Assembly (NCBI GenBank): GCA_034509755.1
Contig: CM067557.1
Coordinates: forward strand, 12,624,001 to 12,688,000
Source of the DNA: Anisodus tanguticus
Taxonomy: Eukaryota; Streptophyta; Magnoliopsida; Solanales; Solanaceae
Length of the DNA stretch: 64,000 nt
Direction of reading: 5' to 3'
The notes below the pieces were generated by a model. The model searched no databases, was not told where the DNA came from, and saw only the letters and a list, made by a program, of their open reading frames with translations. This document shows positions 46,433-55,825 of this stretch, piece by piece (position 1 is the first letter of the stretch; the number at the start of each line of letters is the position of its first letter). A program made the translations under genes and the position numbers.

Positions 46433-46784
46433 TTTTTTTACAGAACCTAATTGCTATTGCAGCTGCCCACCTGCCAAATTCAAAATAATTTATATATTCA
46501 ACTAAATCCCAGCTCTAATAGCTTCCAACAATTCACCATACAACAACAAGAACATATACTAACATTCAACAACGCATACTACATCAAATTCAACTATAAA
46601 CTACTTCAAAGTTTAACCAAAACATTCACAAATGACATTAAACTACTTGAACCTTCACACCAATCACAAAACGTTAAACTAGTCCAAATTAAGTTAGCCT
46701 AGAACATCAAACTACTTAAACATCCACAAAACGCTTAAACAATTCTTACAAATTCACCAACAAGGCCATAAAATAGTTTACAAC

Positions 46785-47003
46785 TCAAGGAGGTCGTTGT
46801 GTGTGTGACACATGATCCCCCTCTTCTTCCTCACCACTAGTGGGCTCATCTCTAAGTTGATATTGTTGATCGTCCACTCTATGTCGTGCCCTTTGACTGA
46901 GACGGGGAGGTGGAGGATGCTGATTACCAGCGTCACCGGGACATGGGGAATCTGATTCCATTCTTTGTAATTTTGTGGTTATTCCATTGAAGCTACACAG
47001 CAT
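46785..47003 (-). other. Possible coding fragment inside CACTA
   Basis: The minus-strand stretch reads SDSPCPGDAGNQHPPPPRLS and ends EEEEGDHVSHTQRPP. The composition is protein-like (acidic C-terminus) and could be the end of a CACTA-encoded protein, but no domain is recognisable. Confidence 0.3.
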
Positions 47004-48029
47004 TTGCTATCACCAGCAACAAGGGTGACTTATCATGCACATCAGTAGTCCAATCCCCATATTTTCACTGAAGAAAGATTCTAATCAGATATAAGCAAAA
47101 TAAAAGGAGTATTATCAACAAAGGATCAAGGTATAAGGTGATATATCATCCATTGAATCAGAAAGCCTCCCCATGTCTTGCTTCAACCTAGAGGACGAAA
47201 AAAAGAGCATTTCTCTTTCCATCTCACCCTTTCCTCTAGAAAAAAGAATACCTACATACAGAGCTGTTTAGTTTTTGGGACACATTGATGGCAACACTCA
47301 AATGCTACTGCAGTTCTCTTCTTAGACAGGCTCCCCTATATACTACTAGTATTACAAAGCAAATACAACTTGAAAGAAAGTAAAGTTCTGAATCTTAACA
47401 TCCCTAAAAACTACCAGGAAGTGTTCTAATGGAAGTTGGCAACTGAAGGTCCATAAACCATTACGATCTTTACCTCAACATATCCAAAGAAACCATTGCT
47501 CATGTCGCCTGCAGGAAAACCCATAGCTATAATATTCTCTGTTATGTAAGTCATATCCAAACCATTGCATCTGTATGATATATGAAAGTGCAATAGCAAG
47601 AAAGTTTAGCTCGGTGTCAAAACCATGTTGAATTTTTAATCTTCACGTGTCAGTAAAACTTCATTGTATCTACTTGAGAGTCCACAACGGATGTACTATG
47701 ACAGAAAATATTTTGTTTTACAGAAAACAAATTTAGGAAAAAGGAAAATTATACAAATCTTATTTATTAAATTCAAAAGACACCCTTTCCAAACAAAAGA
47801 AGATGAGAGGGCATATCTCTGGATATGTATGTTACTAATTAAAATGCTGCAGCAATTGGAAACATTGCGCCACACACAAAAAGCAGCCACAAATTGTTTC
47901 CACACAACTTGTTTTCTAATTTTGGTGCGTAAAAATAATTTAAAGGTTACTCTCAAGTTTCAAGGAATCAACAAAGAAATTGGATTTTCGTGGGCTTTTA
48001 TCAATATGATCGTGGAAAGATCAGTGTTA

Positions 48030-48248
48030 TCAAAAGCGAAAAATGCCAAAAGGCTCTAAGGTCTGGTGGAGCTTTAAGTGCAAAGCGCAAGATGATATGG
48101 CTGATGCAGGTGACTTAGATGTGTCCTGGGAAGAATTATCTTTCTGGGAAGAAATTGCCTTGGGAGCTTCAGCATCAGAAGGTTTATCAGGGACTTGTGG
48201 AGATGAATTAGTGGATTCAGATTCCATTCTTACACGTTCAATATGCAT
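48030..48248 (-). other. Possible captured exon inside CACTA
   Basis: The minus-strand reading MESESTNSSPQVPDKPSDAE with APKAISSQKDNSSQDTSKS looks like the disordered N-terminus of a protein. It runs into a sequence (CTTAAAGCTCCACCAGACC side, about 48040-48095) of a kind often seen as a dispersed repeat in Solanaceae introns. No known protein is identified. Confidence 0.3.
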
Positions 48249-48964
48249 TTATCTTGAACAGCACCATCTACATTTATAAACAACACCATCTACATCTTAA
48301 AACATCTCATCATATGCTTCCAAACAAACGATATTATTTACTACTATCACACCAATTTACACATTTTATATTAACAGTTACAAACGTTAAGAGTTTCATT
48401 CAAAAAAGTTGCAAATTACAATTGATAGAACTTTTCTATGACAAATTATCAACTAATGTTATGGGCTTGGTTTGTTTCACCTATTTTATGTATTTTGAAA
48501 ATATGCACCCTCTAATAAAATATTTCAAGACCAAAGGGGCAACAAGCTGTGACCCTTTAGTGTTTTTATTGCAAGCATTGAAATGATTCAGGAGACAAGA
48601 ACATTATCTCCATACAAGTTCAAGGCAAGCATTAGGGGTTTTAAGAAAAAATACCAATCACGTTTGATTAGATAAACTTAGAACAAAACTATCACTTCTT
48701 GACATCTAAAGTACTAATAGTAATATGTATTGCTTTCACCTATCTACATCTTGTTGTTTCACAAATTAAATAAAGCTAAAATTAGTGAAGTAGCAGTTGA
48801 TGGGATTAAAACTGAAAGTATACCTGGAAGGGACGTGCCGGTGGCGTCAGGTGGACTGGTGGTGGGCGGCGGGATGGCTGGTCGGCGGAGAGGACTGAGT
48901 GAGGGATAGGGTAAATCGGGCTGTTTGCTAAATGGGTCTGAAGGTCTATTTTTTAGTAGTGATA

Positions 48965-49466
48965 ATAATATAAACAAATTAAACAAGGAGACATCTTTAA
49001 CTAGATGTGGATGAGATCATAAGAAAGTTTAACGCGAGAAGCTTGACATTTGCTAAGCATCAAGCATTATACTGAAAATTTCTTCTTTCTTTCTTTGTTG
49101 ACTTCAATGTTCCATATTTTTGGAAAAAAATTGCCTGAAAAATTCAGAGATTTATGCTTCACTATAGCACATGGCATTATAGGGAAAACCATTGCCATGC
49201 ATAGAATTGGGAAAATTGCAGGTGTCGTTTTTAAGTTCATCATCATTGGTTTATTTTAGTCGTTTAATTATGCTGTTACTATCAAATCCTTATCAATTAA
49301 CGAGTTATGAGTATGGCTGCTTTACTACTACAGTATGAAACTGCAATGTCTAGAAATGAAAATTGATGAAATATGCACTTTGATGTTTGAAGTTTTTATC
49401 GGAAAAATGGGCTTATTATCCAAAATATTTTAGAGAATTTTTTACTAATTATCAATAAAAATAAGA
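48965..49466. other. Short intergenic stretch, no gene seen
   Basis: AT-rich sequence between the CACTA right end and the tRNA gene. On the minus strand a TTATTTTTATTG run follows the tRNA and could serve as the Pol III terminator. Confidence 0.5.
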
Positions 49467-49539
49467 TGTTGCTGTCCAGGATCGAACTGGAGACCTTTAG
49501 TGTGTAAGACTAACGTGATAACCACTACACCACAGCAAC
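49467..49539 (-). tRNA. tRNA-Val (anticodon UAC)
   Basis: On the minus strand: acceptor stem GTTGCTG paired with CAGCAAC plus discriminator A; D arm with the A box TGGTGTAGTGG; anticodon stem TTAGT/ACTAA enclosing the loop CTTACAC (anticodon TAC); variable loop; and T arm TCCAG-TTCGATC-CTGGA (B box). Total 73 nt, no intron and no encoded CCA. T-rich sequence downstream fits Pol III termination. The body (GTGGTTATCACG, TCCAGTTCGATCCTGG) is typical of plant nuclear tRNA-Val. Confidence 0.93.
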
Positions 49540-50054
49540 CTACGTCCTTTAATACTAGTTAACTAGATATGATCACAACTAGCTAGAGTAATCAAGTACT
49601 AGGACAAGCAATTCTTCATATGCAGATTGAATTCGACTCAGTAGTAGTATGCTCTATGTATACTCAAAAGAGTAAATAATAAATACACATATAATCTTGC
49701 TAAAGGCTGGTTATTACTTGAGTTATATATATATATCGCAATGCCGCAATGCCGCCTTCACGCAAGCCTCACTGAGCCGACCTCATCTGCTCGGAAGGAC
49801 ACAACGTCTTCCGAGTTCTACCCCGCTACCACAAATATATATATGCTGTCGACTACAAAGTAAACGTGGTAATTTATTAACACATGATAAAAAGACAGTC
49901 TAATTATTAAATTTCAATGAATCGATAGACCAAACTTTAATTGTGTAAAAGAGTATTATTATTTACATGATTAGATAAAAAACATATATAACTCATGATT
50001 AAACATTTTGACTTTACTATAAGCTCATCATTATTAAGTATATTATTGTCTTCT
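49540..50054. other. Intergenic between tRNA-Val and NAC 3' end
   Basis: Contains a GC-rich patch (49738-49835) between TATATATA runs, with an 8-bp stem CTCGGAAG/CTTCCGAG (49790-49815). The NAC 3' UTR must lie in the part adjoining 50055. Confidence 0.5.
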
Positions 50055-50421
50055 TCAGATCATTCCATTAGACACGTGGCATAACGAGTCATTAGTTGAT
50101 CCTCGTGAAAAACTCCAAAGATCACATTCTTCTTGATAATCATGATTAGTACTGTCAGCTCCCACAACATTGCTATTGTATTGGTGCTCATAATCATGAT
50201 TATAATTGTTAATTGTTTGGCCATTAAGGTGTGAAGCTACAAGACGATCAACAGCAATCCAATTATTCAAACCCCCTTCACAATTTATAGACTTTGGATC
50301 TCCACTAGTAGAGGAATTTGGGCTATCTAGGCTTGGAAGTTGCATGAATTTGTCATGGAAATTAATGTCATGATAATTGGCATGATTTTGGTTTTCTTCC
50401 TTGCATGTGTTTGATCTCATA
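50055..50421 (-). pseudogene. NAC transcription factor last exon, 3' part (after hAT-2)
   Basis: Continues the NAC reading frame beyond the hAT-2 insertion with MRSNTCKEENQNHANYHDIN, then FMQLPSLDSPNSSTSGDPKS, LNNWIAVDRLVASHLNGQ and DLWSFSR, ending at a stop at 50057-50055. The NWxxxDRLVASxLNGQ and PSLDSP motifs resemble the C-terminal regions of secondary-wall type NAC factors (NST/SND-like) as I recall them. Joining across the insertion and keeping one duplication copy leaves the frame open, so the host exon was intact before the insertion. Confidence 0.8.
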
Positions 50422-50429
50422 TATTGGAG
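50422..50429. repeat. hAT-2 target site duplication, left copy
   Basis: TATTGGAG precedes the element and is repeated exactly at 53930-53937. Confidence 0.9.
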
Positions 50430-50454
50430 TAGAACTGGCCAGTGGGCCAGGCTA

Positions 50455-50615
50455 GGGTCTGGCGGGTCGGGGTCGGGGCGGGACGGGCGAAGGGGGCGGG
50501 GTCGGGTCTGGCGGGGTCGAGTTTGGAGGGGCTTGCTTCAGTCCCGTCCCGAACCCGATCCCGTCGGAATCGGGTCGGGGCGGGGTCGGGATCGGGGCGG
50601 GTTCCGGCGGGTTTT
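50455..50615. repeat. hAT-2 left subterminal GGGTCGGG array
   Basis: Many iterations of GGGTCGGG, CGGGGCGGG and related words make this one of the most GC-rich stretches in the window. Mirrored at 53710-53895. Confidence 0.82.
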
Positions 50616-50832
50616 CCTTTTTTTTTTTAATAACATATGTATAAAAAAAACTCAATAAACAAGACAAGATAGTGTAATAAAAATATCCCAAGGCTGTTTT
50701 TGTGCCTCTTATATTATTTAATAGACATATGATTTTTTTGTAATACAAATACAATTGTCTAAAATCTAAATTGCAACTTTGTGGTGTTGTCCAAAAGTTG
50801 CAAATTACATAATAAAATTGCAATTAAAAAAA

Positions 50833-53242
50833 TTACATTCTCAAAAAAACCTGTTCTAATTGCTTGATAATTTCATGTGGTTCTTCGGTTGGAATTGGTA
50901 TTTGTTGGTCAAATTGATCCATGTCGCTTCCACTACCTTCGGATAAGATTTCGTTGTAGTTTTCGTCTTCTTCTTCGTTGATCTCCGGTTGACCGCACCT
51001 TCTCCGCTTCGCTCGTATCCAATCTCTGAATAATACTGCAATTTCCAAGCTGTCTCCGGCTAATGAGTGTCTGTGGTCTCCTATTTGATATCTGCCGGTA
51101 GAAAAAGCATTTTCAGACGCAGTTGATGACGCTTGAATGTTCAAAACATCTCGGGCCATCATTAAAAGTGTCGGAAAGGTCTTCTCATTCCCCCTCCAAT
51201 ATTTCAGCAAGTCTTCACGTCCTTCTTCATTGAGAACTGCTTGGTACGGTACAGAATCCTGCAAAACAAAAATATCAAACTCGCTAATTTGGTTAGTAGC
51301 GGTACGGCCGCACATTCTATTTCTGATGCTTTCAATACTAGCCGCAGAAACAACATGTCTTTTGTGAGGTTGTGTTGAAGATGAAGAAGATGGTATGGAA
51401 ACCGGTAAGTTACTAGCATTTTCTTGTTGATAAAACCTATATATTTTTTTGCATTGGTTTTCTACGCTAGACAACACTTCTTCTTTAGTTTGTTCAATAG
51501 GTGGTGGGTGATTTAGATTTTTGGGACTTGGAGGTGGTAGTACTTCTATACAATCGTAAATAGTTTCAATTAGTGATTTAGTACCGTCTATTTTAATAGT
51601 CGAATTTAATACAACACCAATAATATAAATAGTGGAAATAGGAATAAAATATTTTTTAATAGCTGTCATATAAGCTGTTTTTTCCATATATTCACTAAGT
51701 AATAAAAATATTAGAGTTATATAAAACAACATAGTTGAAATAGTAGGATAATATATACCGGAAAATTATTTTGTTGCTTGAAAAAATTTCTCTAAAAATA
51801 CAATAAGTTCGGAATTTTTTACCCAATCACTATCTACAACCATATCAGCTGGATTTTGATTATGAGAGTTAAAAAATAAAGTTATAGGTTTTCTATAGTC
51901 ATAAGCAACAAGTAGTTGCTCGTATAAAGAGTTCCACCTAGTGGATACTTCTTCTGGAATTTTTCTATAAGGTAGTCCACAATCGTGACAAATTTTTTTA
52001 TATTCTTTTCTTCGTTGTACTCTATTACTTTTAAAAATAAAGTTTATAGCAAATTGTATTTTACTAAGAATGTCTTGAAAAAGTGATAGACCATCCTTTA
52101 CAATTAAGTTATATATATGGCACACACATTTTATATGAAAATGATCTGAAAAAGATGGAGTTAAACTATTTTTTAAAATTGTAATAACGTAATTGTTAGA
52201 AGAAGCGTTATCTAATGTAATAGTCATAATTTTATCGGTTATTCCATAATAATGGCACACTTGATAAATATTATCTGCAATAAAAGTACAAGTGTGCCTA
52301 TCATCTATATATCTATATGCTAAGATACGTTTTTGCATAGACCATTTATAATCTATCCAATGACAAGTTACCGTTAAATAATCATGACCGTTAGTACTAC
52401 GACCTATATAAGACGTGATAGATACTTTGCCATTAAAATGATATAATGAATAACGTAAATATTGTTGATATTCATGTGCGAATTTAAATACATCTCTCTT
52501 AACAGTTGATCTAGGAAAATCGTTAAAAGCAGGATTATATATATCTCTAATGTAATGAATAAAATCGGGAGATGAAGGAAATGAAAAAGGCAAACCCTCC
52601 ACAACAACTAATTTTGATATTGCTTCCCTATCTCTATGTTTATTGTATTTAGGGCCTACAATTCCCCCGTCATAGGGTTAATTTGACCCTGTAATTGGTC
52701 CGGGACAGTATCAGTATGTGAACCTTGTCCCGATGGAGCGGGCGTTTGCGCACCCGGTTTTGAAGCCTGGTATTGGGCATACCTAGCTGAATGAGCACTT
52801 ACTACGTGTCTAATTAAACCCACCGTCCCACCGTGACCTTTTCCAGTTTTAAATTTTAAACATTTTTACAAATTTTACATATAGCTACTTGATTCTCTAC
52901 GTCCCTGTAAAAAAATGTCCATGCATCTGATTTTAATGGTCATTTTGCTGGACCTCATCTCATACTAGGGGGAATAAGAGGTATTTTAGTTGAAGGTGCA
53001 CTAGTGGGTGTGTTGTCATCAATATTAGTGGGTGTATCATCTAGATCATCGTCTAAATTAAAGTCTTCTTGAGTTCCAGAAAATAGCTCCTCGTCTAAAT
53101 CTAATGGTATTGTAGGAAAATGTTGAGTATCAACAAAATCATTCTGTGTAGGAATAAGATGACTAGAAGAAGTATCATTGCCCTGGTTTCCCCTACTAGA
53201 AGAAGCACCCTTACCCTTAAACATACCTCTTAATCCTTTCAT
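50833..53242 (-). pseudogene. hAT-2 transposase (BED finger, core, hATC)
   Basis: On the minus strand an N-terminal part reads MKGLRGMFKGKGASSSRGNQ, then an acidic linker. A decayed BED finger lies at about 52810-52930 (SDAWTFFYRDVENQVAICK, VGLIRHVVSAHSARY), with stops near 52955 and 52940 and a frame problem near 52865. The core is open from 52602 (FAHEYQQYLRYSLYHF, DRHTCTFIADNIYQVCHYYG, TLDNASSNNYV, CVCHIYNLIVKDGL, EVSTRWNSLYEQL). A single in-frame TAA at 51768-51766 separates it from the C-terminal part, open to 50833, with hATC (YWRGNEKTFPTLLMMARDVL, IQASSTASENAFSTG) and an acidic tail. This is an Ac/RICESLEEPER-like type. Confidence 0.87.
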
Positions 53243-53709
53243 TTTAATTATGATTATAAATAATTAAAGACAATAAAATTAAGTGCACTAAATAAAATAA
53301 ATAGACAATAATAATTTAATGAAGGAACGAATGTACCAAACGCCGACGTAACATCGACGTGTAATCGAGAGGTTGAAAATTGAAACTTTGCTCGATGGAA
53401 GATCCTCAAGCTAGTTGCCAACTTCACTCCCAATTCCCAAATGAATAAATAAAATTGAATATTTAGTAAACAATGTAGACTTGTAGAGAGATATATTGAG
53501 AGATTAGAGAGATTGTAGGAAGATTTGTGAGAAAGATGAAGAGAAAATGAGTTATTTATAGTTGGAAAATTGGGTTAAAGTGTAAATATAATAACTTATG
53601 GGTTAAAAATAAATATTAAGGGGTCGGGGGGAGGCCAAAAATGGCCGTTGCCCAACGGCCAAAATCTAAAATGCTCGTTGGTGCAACGGTTATATTTGCA
53701 AAGGGGTGC

Positions 53710-53895
53710 TTTTGGGCGGGATCGGGGGTGGGCTCGGGGCGGGATCGGGTTTGGCGGGCCTGGGGCGGGCTCGGGAAGGGCGGGAAGAGACATTGTCCCG
53801 TCCCGATTCGAGTCCCGCTACCGATTTTTTTTACTAAGCGGGGTCGGGTCGGGGTCGGGACGGGGTCGGTTGGGGTCGGGCTCGGGCTCGGGACG
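53710..53895. repeat. hAT-2 right subterminal GGGTCGGG array
   Basis: Two GC-rich blocks (about 53715-53815 and 53840-53895) of GGGTCGGG/CGGGCTCGGG words, mirroring the left end. Confidence 0.82.
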
Positions 53896-53929
53896 GGGTC
53901 AGGCCATCCCGGCCCACTGGCCAACCTTA

Positions 53930-54120
53930 TATTGGAGTAGTTGTTCTAAGGCTTCTTCATCATTAGGATAGAGTCTCGAGTTTGTTCTGGTTTCCGAAAC
54001 TGACTGGCTTGTAGAAGAGTTGATCGTCTCGAGGGATTTGAAGTCATTTTGCTTCTTGAATATGCGACAAACAACCCAACCCTCTTCTTGTGTAGACTCT
54101 CCCATTGCAACATTACAAAC
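53930..54120 (-). pseudogene. NAC transcription factor last exon, 5' part (before hAT-2)
   Basis: The minus-strand exon starts at 54120 after a TTTAAG acceptor and reads VCNVAMGESTQEEGWVVCRI, then FKKQNDFK. This is the end of the NAC DNA-binding domain (subdomain E, EEGWVVCRIFKK), followed by a Ser/Thr-rich linker and DEEALEQLLQY up to the hAT-2 insertion at 53929. The ATG at 54105 is internal to the NAC domain and not a real start. Exons for subdomains A-D (LPPGFRF, YWKATG type motifs) were not found upstream to 64000, so the gene is either a fragment or has an intron longer than 9.8 kb. Confidence 0.85.
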
Positions 54121-54570
54121 CTTAAATCACAACAAGCGCATCAACTGATTAATATGTCAAAAAGGTTTAACTTTTATACGCTGACAAGTGACAATATAAG
54201 AAAATATACCAAAAAGTAGACCCTTTCTATTCTTTTAGGATATTGTATATCACACTTCCTTTTAAATTTGCTAGATAAACATTAATGACACCTTCACTAA
54301 AAGAAAACAAGTAACGACAAACAAATTATGTAGCTAAACAGTAAAATATGTTACTAATCCTATTTAGCGATTTATTAGCGATAAACTATCAAAATCATAT
54401 TAACCACGAGCAATTTAATAACAAATTAGTCACGAAGTTCGTAACTAATTTCAGAATTTTTATAGTGCTTTATCTATTTGAAACTCTTTCATTTTAAGCA
54501 TTTCATTTTACCCTCCGTGACATTCTCTCAAAATCATATGGAAATATCAAGAAATATTTAAGATCACAAT
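54121..54570. other. NAC intron or flank, no gene seen
   Basis: AT-rich sequence between the NAC exon acceptor and the LTR-like segment. No NAC-domain exon is visible. Confidence 0.5.
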
Positions 54571-55825
54571 TATTGGAAATTTACCAATGTGGAATTAAGT
54601 TTATCCCATTATTTAAGACTCGAACAATTGGGCCCCGCACGTCGGAAATATCATTTCCACACACGTGCAATCTTAGTGTCAAGTATCATAAATTTCGTTA
54701 ATGAAAGAGATATTGGTACGTAAGTGAAATATTTGAGACATAGAATGATGGATGGTTATTTGCTAAATGACAAGTGTTCCACGTTGGTAAACGAAGGAAG
54801 GATTGTGCGAGGTGTAAGATGGAACGGGTCGAAAAAGAGCAGCGGAGCCAAGAAGGGCCGCGGCGCCTCCCGGACTGTGCTGCGGCGCCTGACTGGAAGT
54901 AAGTGTCGTCAGTTTTCTGGTTGAATTAGCGTCGTGACGCTAATGTGGTAGAGCCGCGGCGCTTCATTGGCAGTGAGTGCTCGACATAAGTAAAAAAGTT
55001 TGGCTGATTATGGAGAGATTTTGGAGCATTAACTTGACAGTTTTTCCTCCATAACTTAGCCATTATTTGGCTGCATTAGTTGGTGGTTTAAAGGACCATT
55101 ACATGGCATTTAAATGACCATTGCACACCTATAAATTGAGGCATTTGGCTCAATTCTATAGATGAAGGAAAGAACATACATGAACATATGAATAGAAAAA
55201 TAAGTTCACAACACCACAAAGAGATCAGATTTTCCTGAGATCAATTCTTCTTTTAGCAATCTTCATTATTCGTGTTCACAACACCCCTCTTTTTCTTTGC
55301 ATGACTTGGGGATTTTCAAATACCAAATGTTCTTGAGTTGCTGTCGAACTTGGGAAAATTTGCTTGCGAGGTTCTAAAAAATGTTGTACCTTGAGACTCA
55401 TATGGCTAGTGTATTGTTGAGATAAACTGCTGCTGCTTCTGAGAATGCTGACTGCTACATTTTTGGGCTGAAATGCTATTTGCTGCTATGTTTGAGCTGC
55501 TACTACATGTTGCTGCCACTTGCCATTGCAACATTTAAAGAATGTTTTGCTGCACTTTAAGGCAGCCAACTGCTGCATTCTTGGGCCAAAACGTTGCTGC
55601 ATTTAAGGCTGAAAATGTTACATTCTTGAGACGAGTTGCTTGTTGCAGCTTTAGATCAATTTGCTACTGTTTTTGAAGACAAACTACTGCTGCACTTTAG
55701 GTAGATTTAACGCCAAATTGTGCTGTGTTTTCTTGGCCAAATTTGAGCCAATTGCTGCTATGTTTTGAGTTACACCACTACTGTATTTTGACCAAACTAC
55801 CGCTACGCCACTGCGTTTTTAGCAG
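54571..55825 (+). other. LTR-like segment and TGCTGC-rich leader before copia 3
   Basis: It begins TATTGGAAATTTACC and shares a stretch (ATGAAAGAGATATTGGT and following) with the presumed copia 1 LTR at about 11924. From 55430 to 55820 the sequence is full of TGCTGC words with no open frame. This is probably LTR plus leader of another decayed element, joined to copia 3 sequence at about 55825. The boundary is not defined. Confidence 0.45.

Larger units (their letters stand above)
45870..48961. mobile_element. CACTA transposon, non-autonomous, 3.1 kb
   Basis: The left end CACTACTAAAAAACTGTC and the inverted right end CACTACTAAAAAATAGAC share the 13-bp repeat CACTACTAAAAAA. ATA lies directly outside both ends (45867-45869, 48962-48964), the 3-bp duplication expected for CACTA elements. 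Eleven palindromic repeats occupy the left end. No recognisable TNP2-type transposase was seen. Two minus-strand stretches (46785-47003; 48030-48248) may be leftover or captured coding fragments. Confidence 0.83.
50430..53929 (-). mobile_element. hAT-superfamily transposon (hAT-2), 3500 bp, inside a NAC exon
   Basis: The ends are TAGAACTGGCCAGTGGGCC and, read inward from the right, TAAGGTTGGCCAGTGGGCC. An 8-bp duplication TATTGGAG flanks it. Both ends hold GC-rich arrays of CGGGGTCGGG words. The minus strand encodes a transposase with BED and hATC regions. Confidence 0.92.

Noticed and set aside
46279..46488. Repetitive plus-strand ORF over the CACTA palindromes
   Set aside because: The peptide repeat is a direct translation of the DNA repeats.
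48759..48986. 75-residue Pro/Ser-rich minus-strand ORF at the CACTA right end
   Set aside because: Runs across the element boundary into flanking DNA, so it cannot be a conserved product.
53899..54105. ORF starting at 54105 as an independent small gene
   Set aside because: The ATG is inside NAC subdomain E; the exon clearly extends to the acceptor at 54121.
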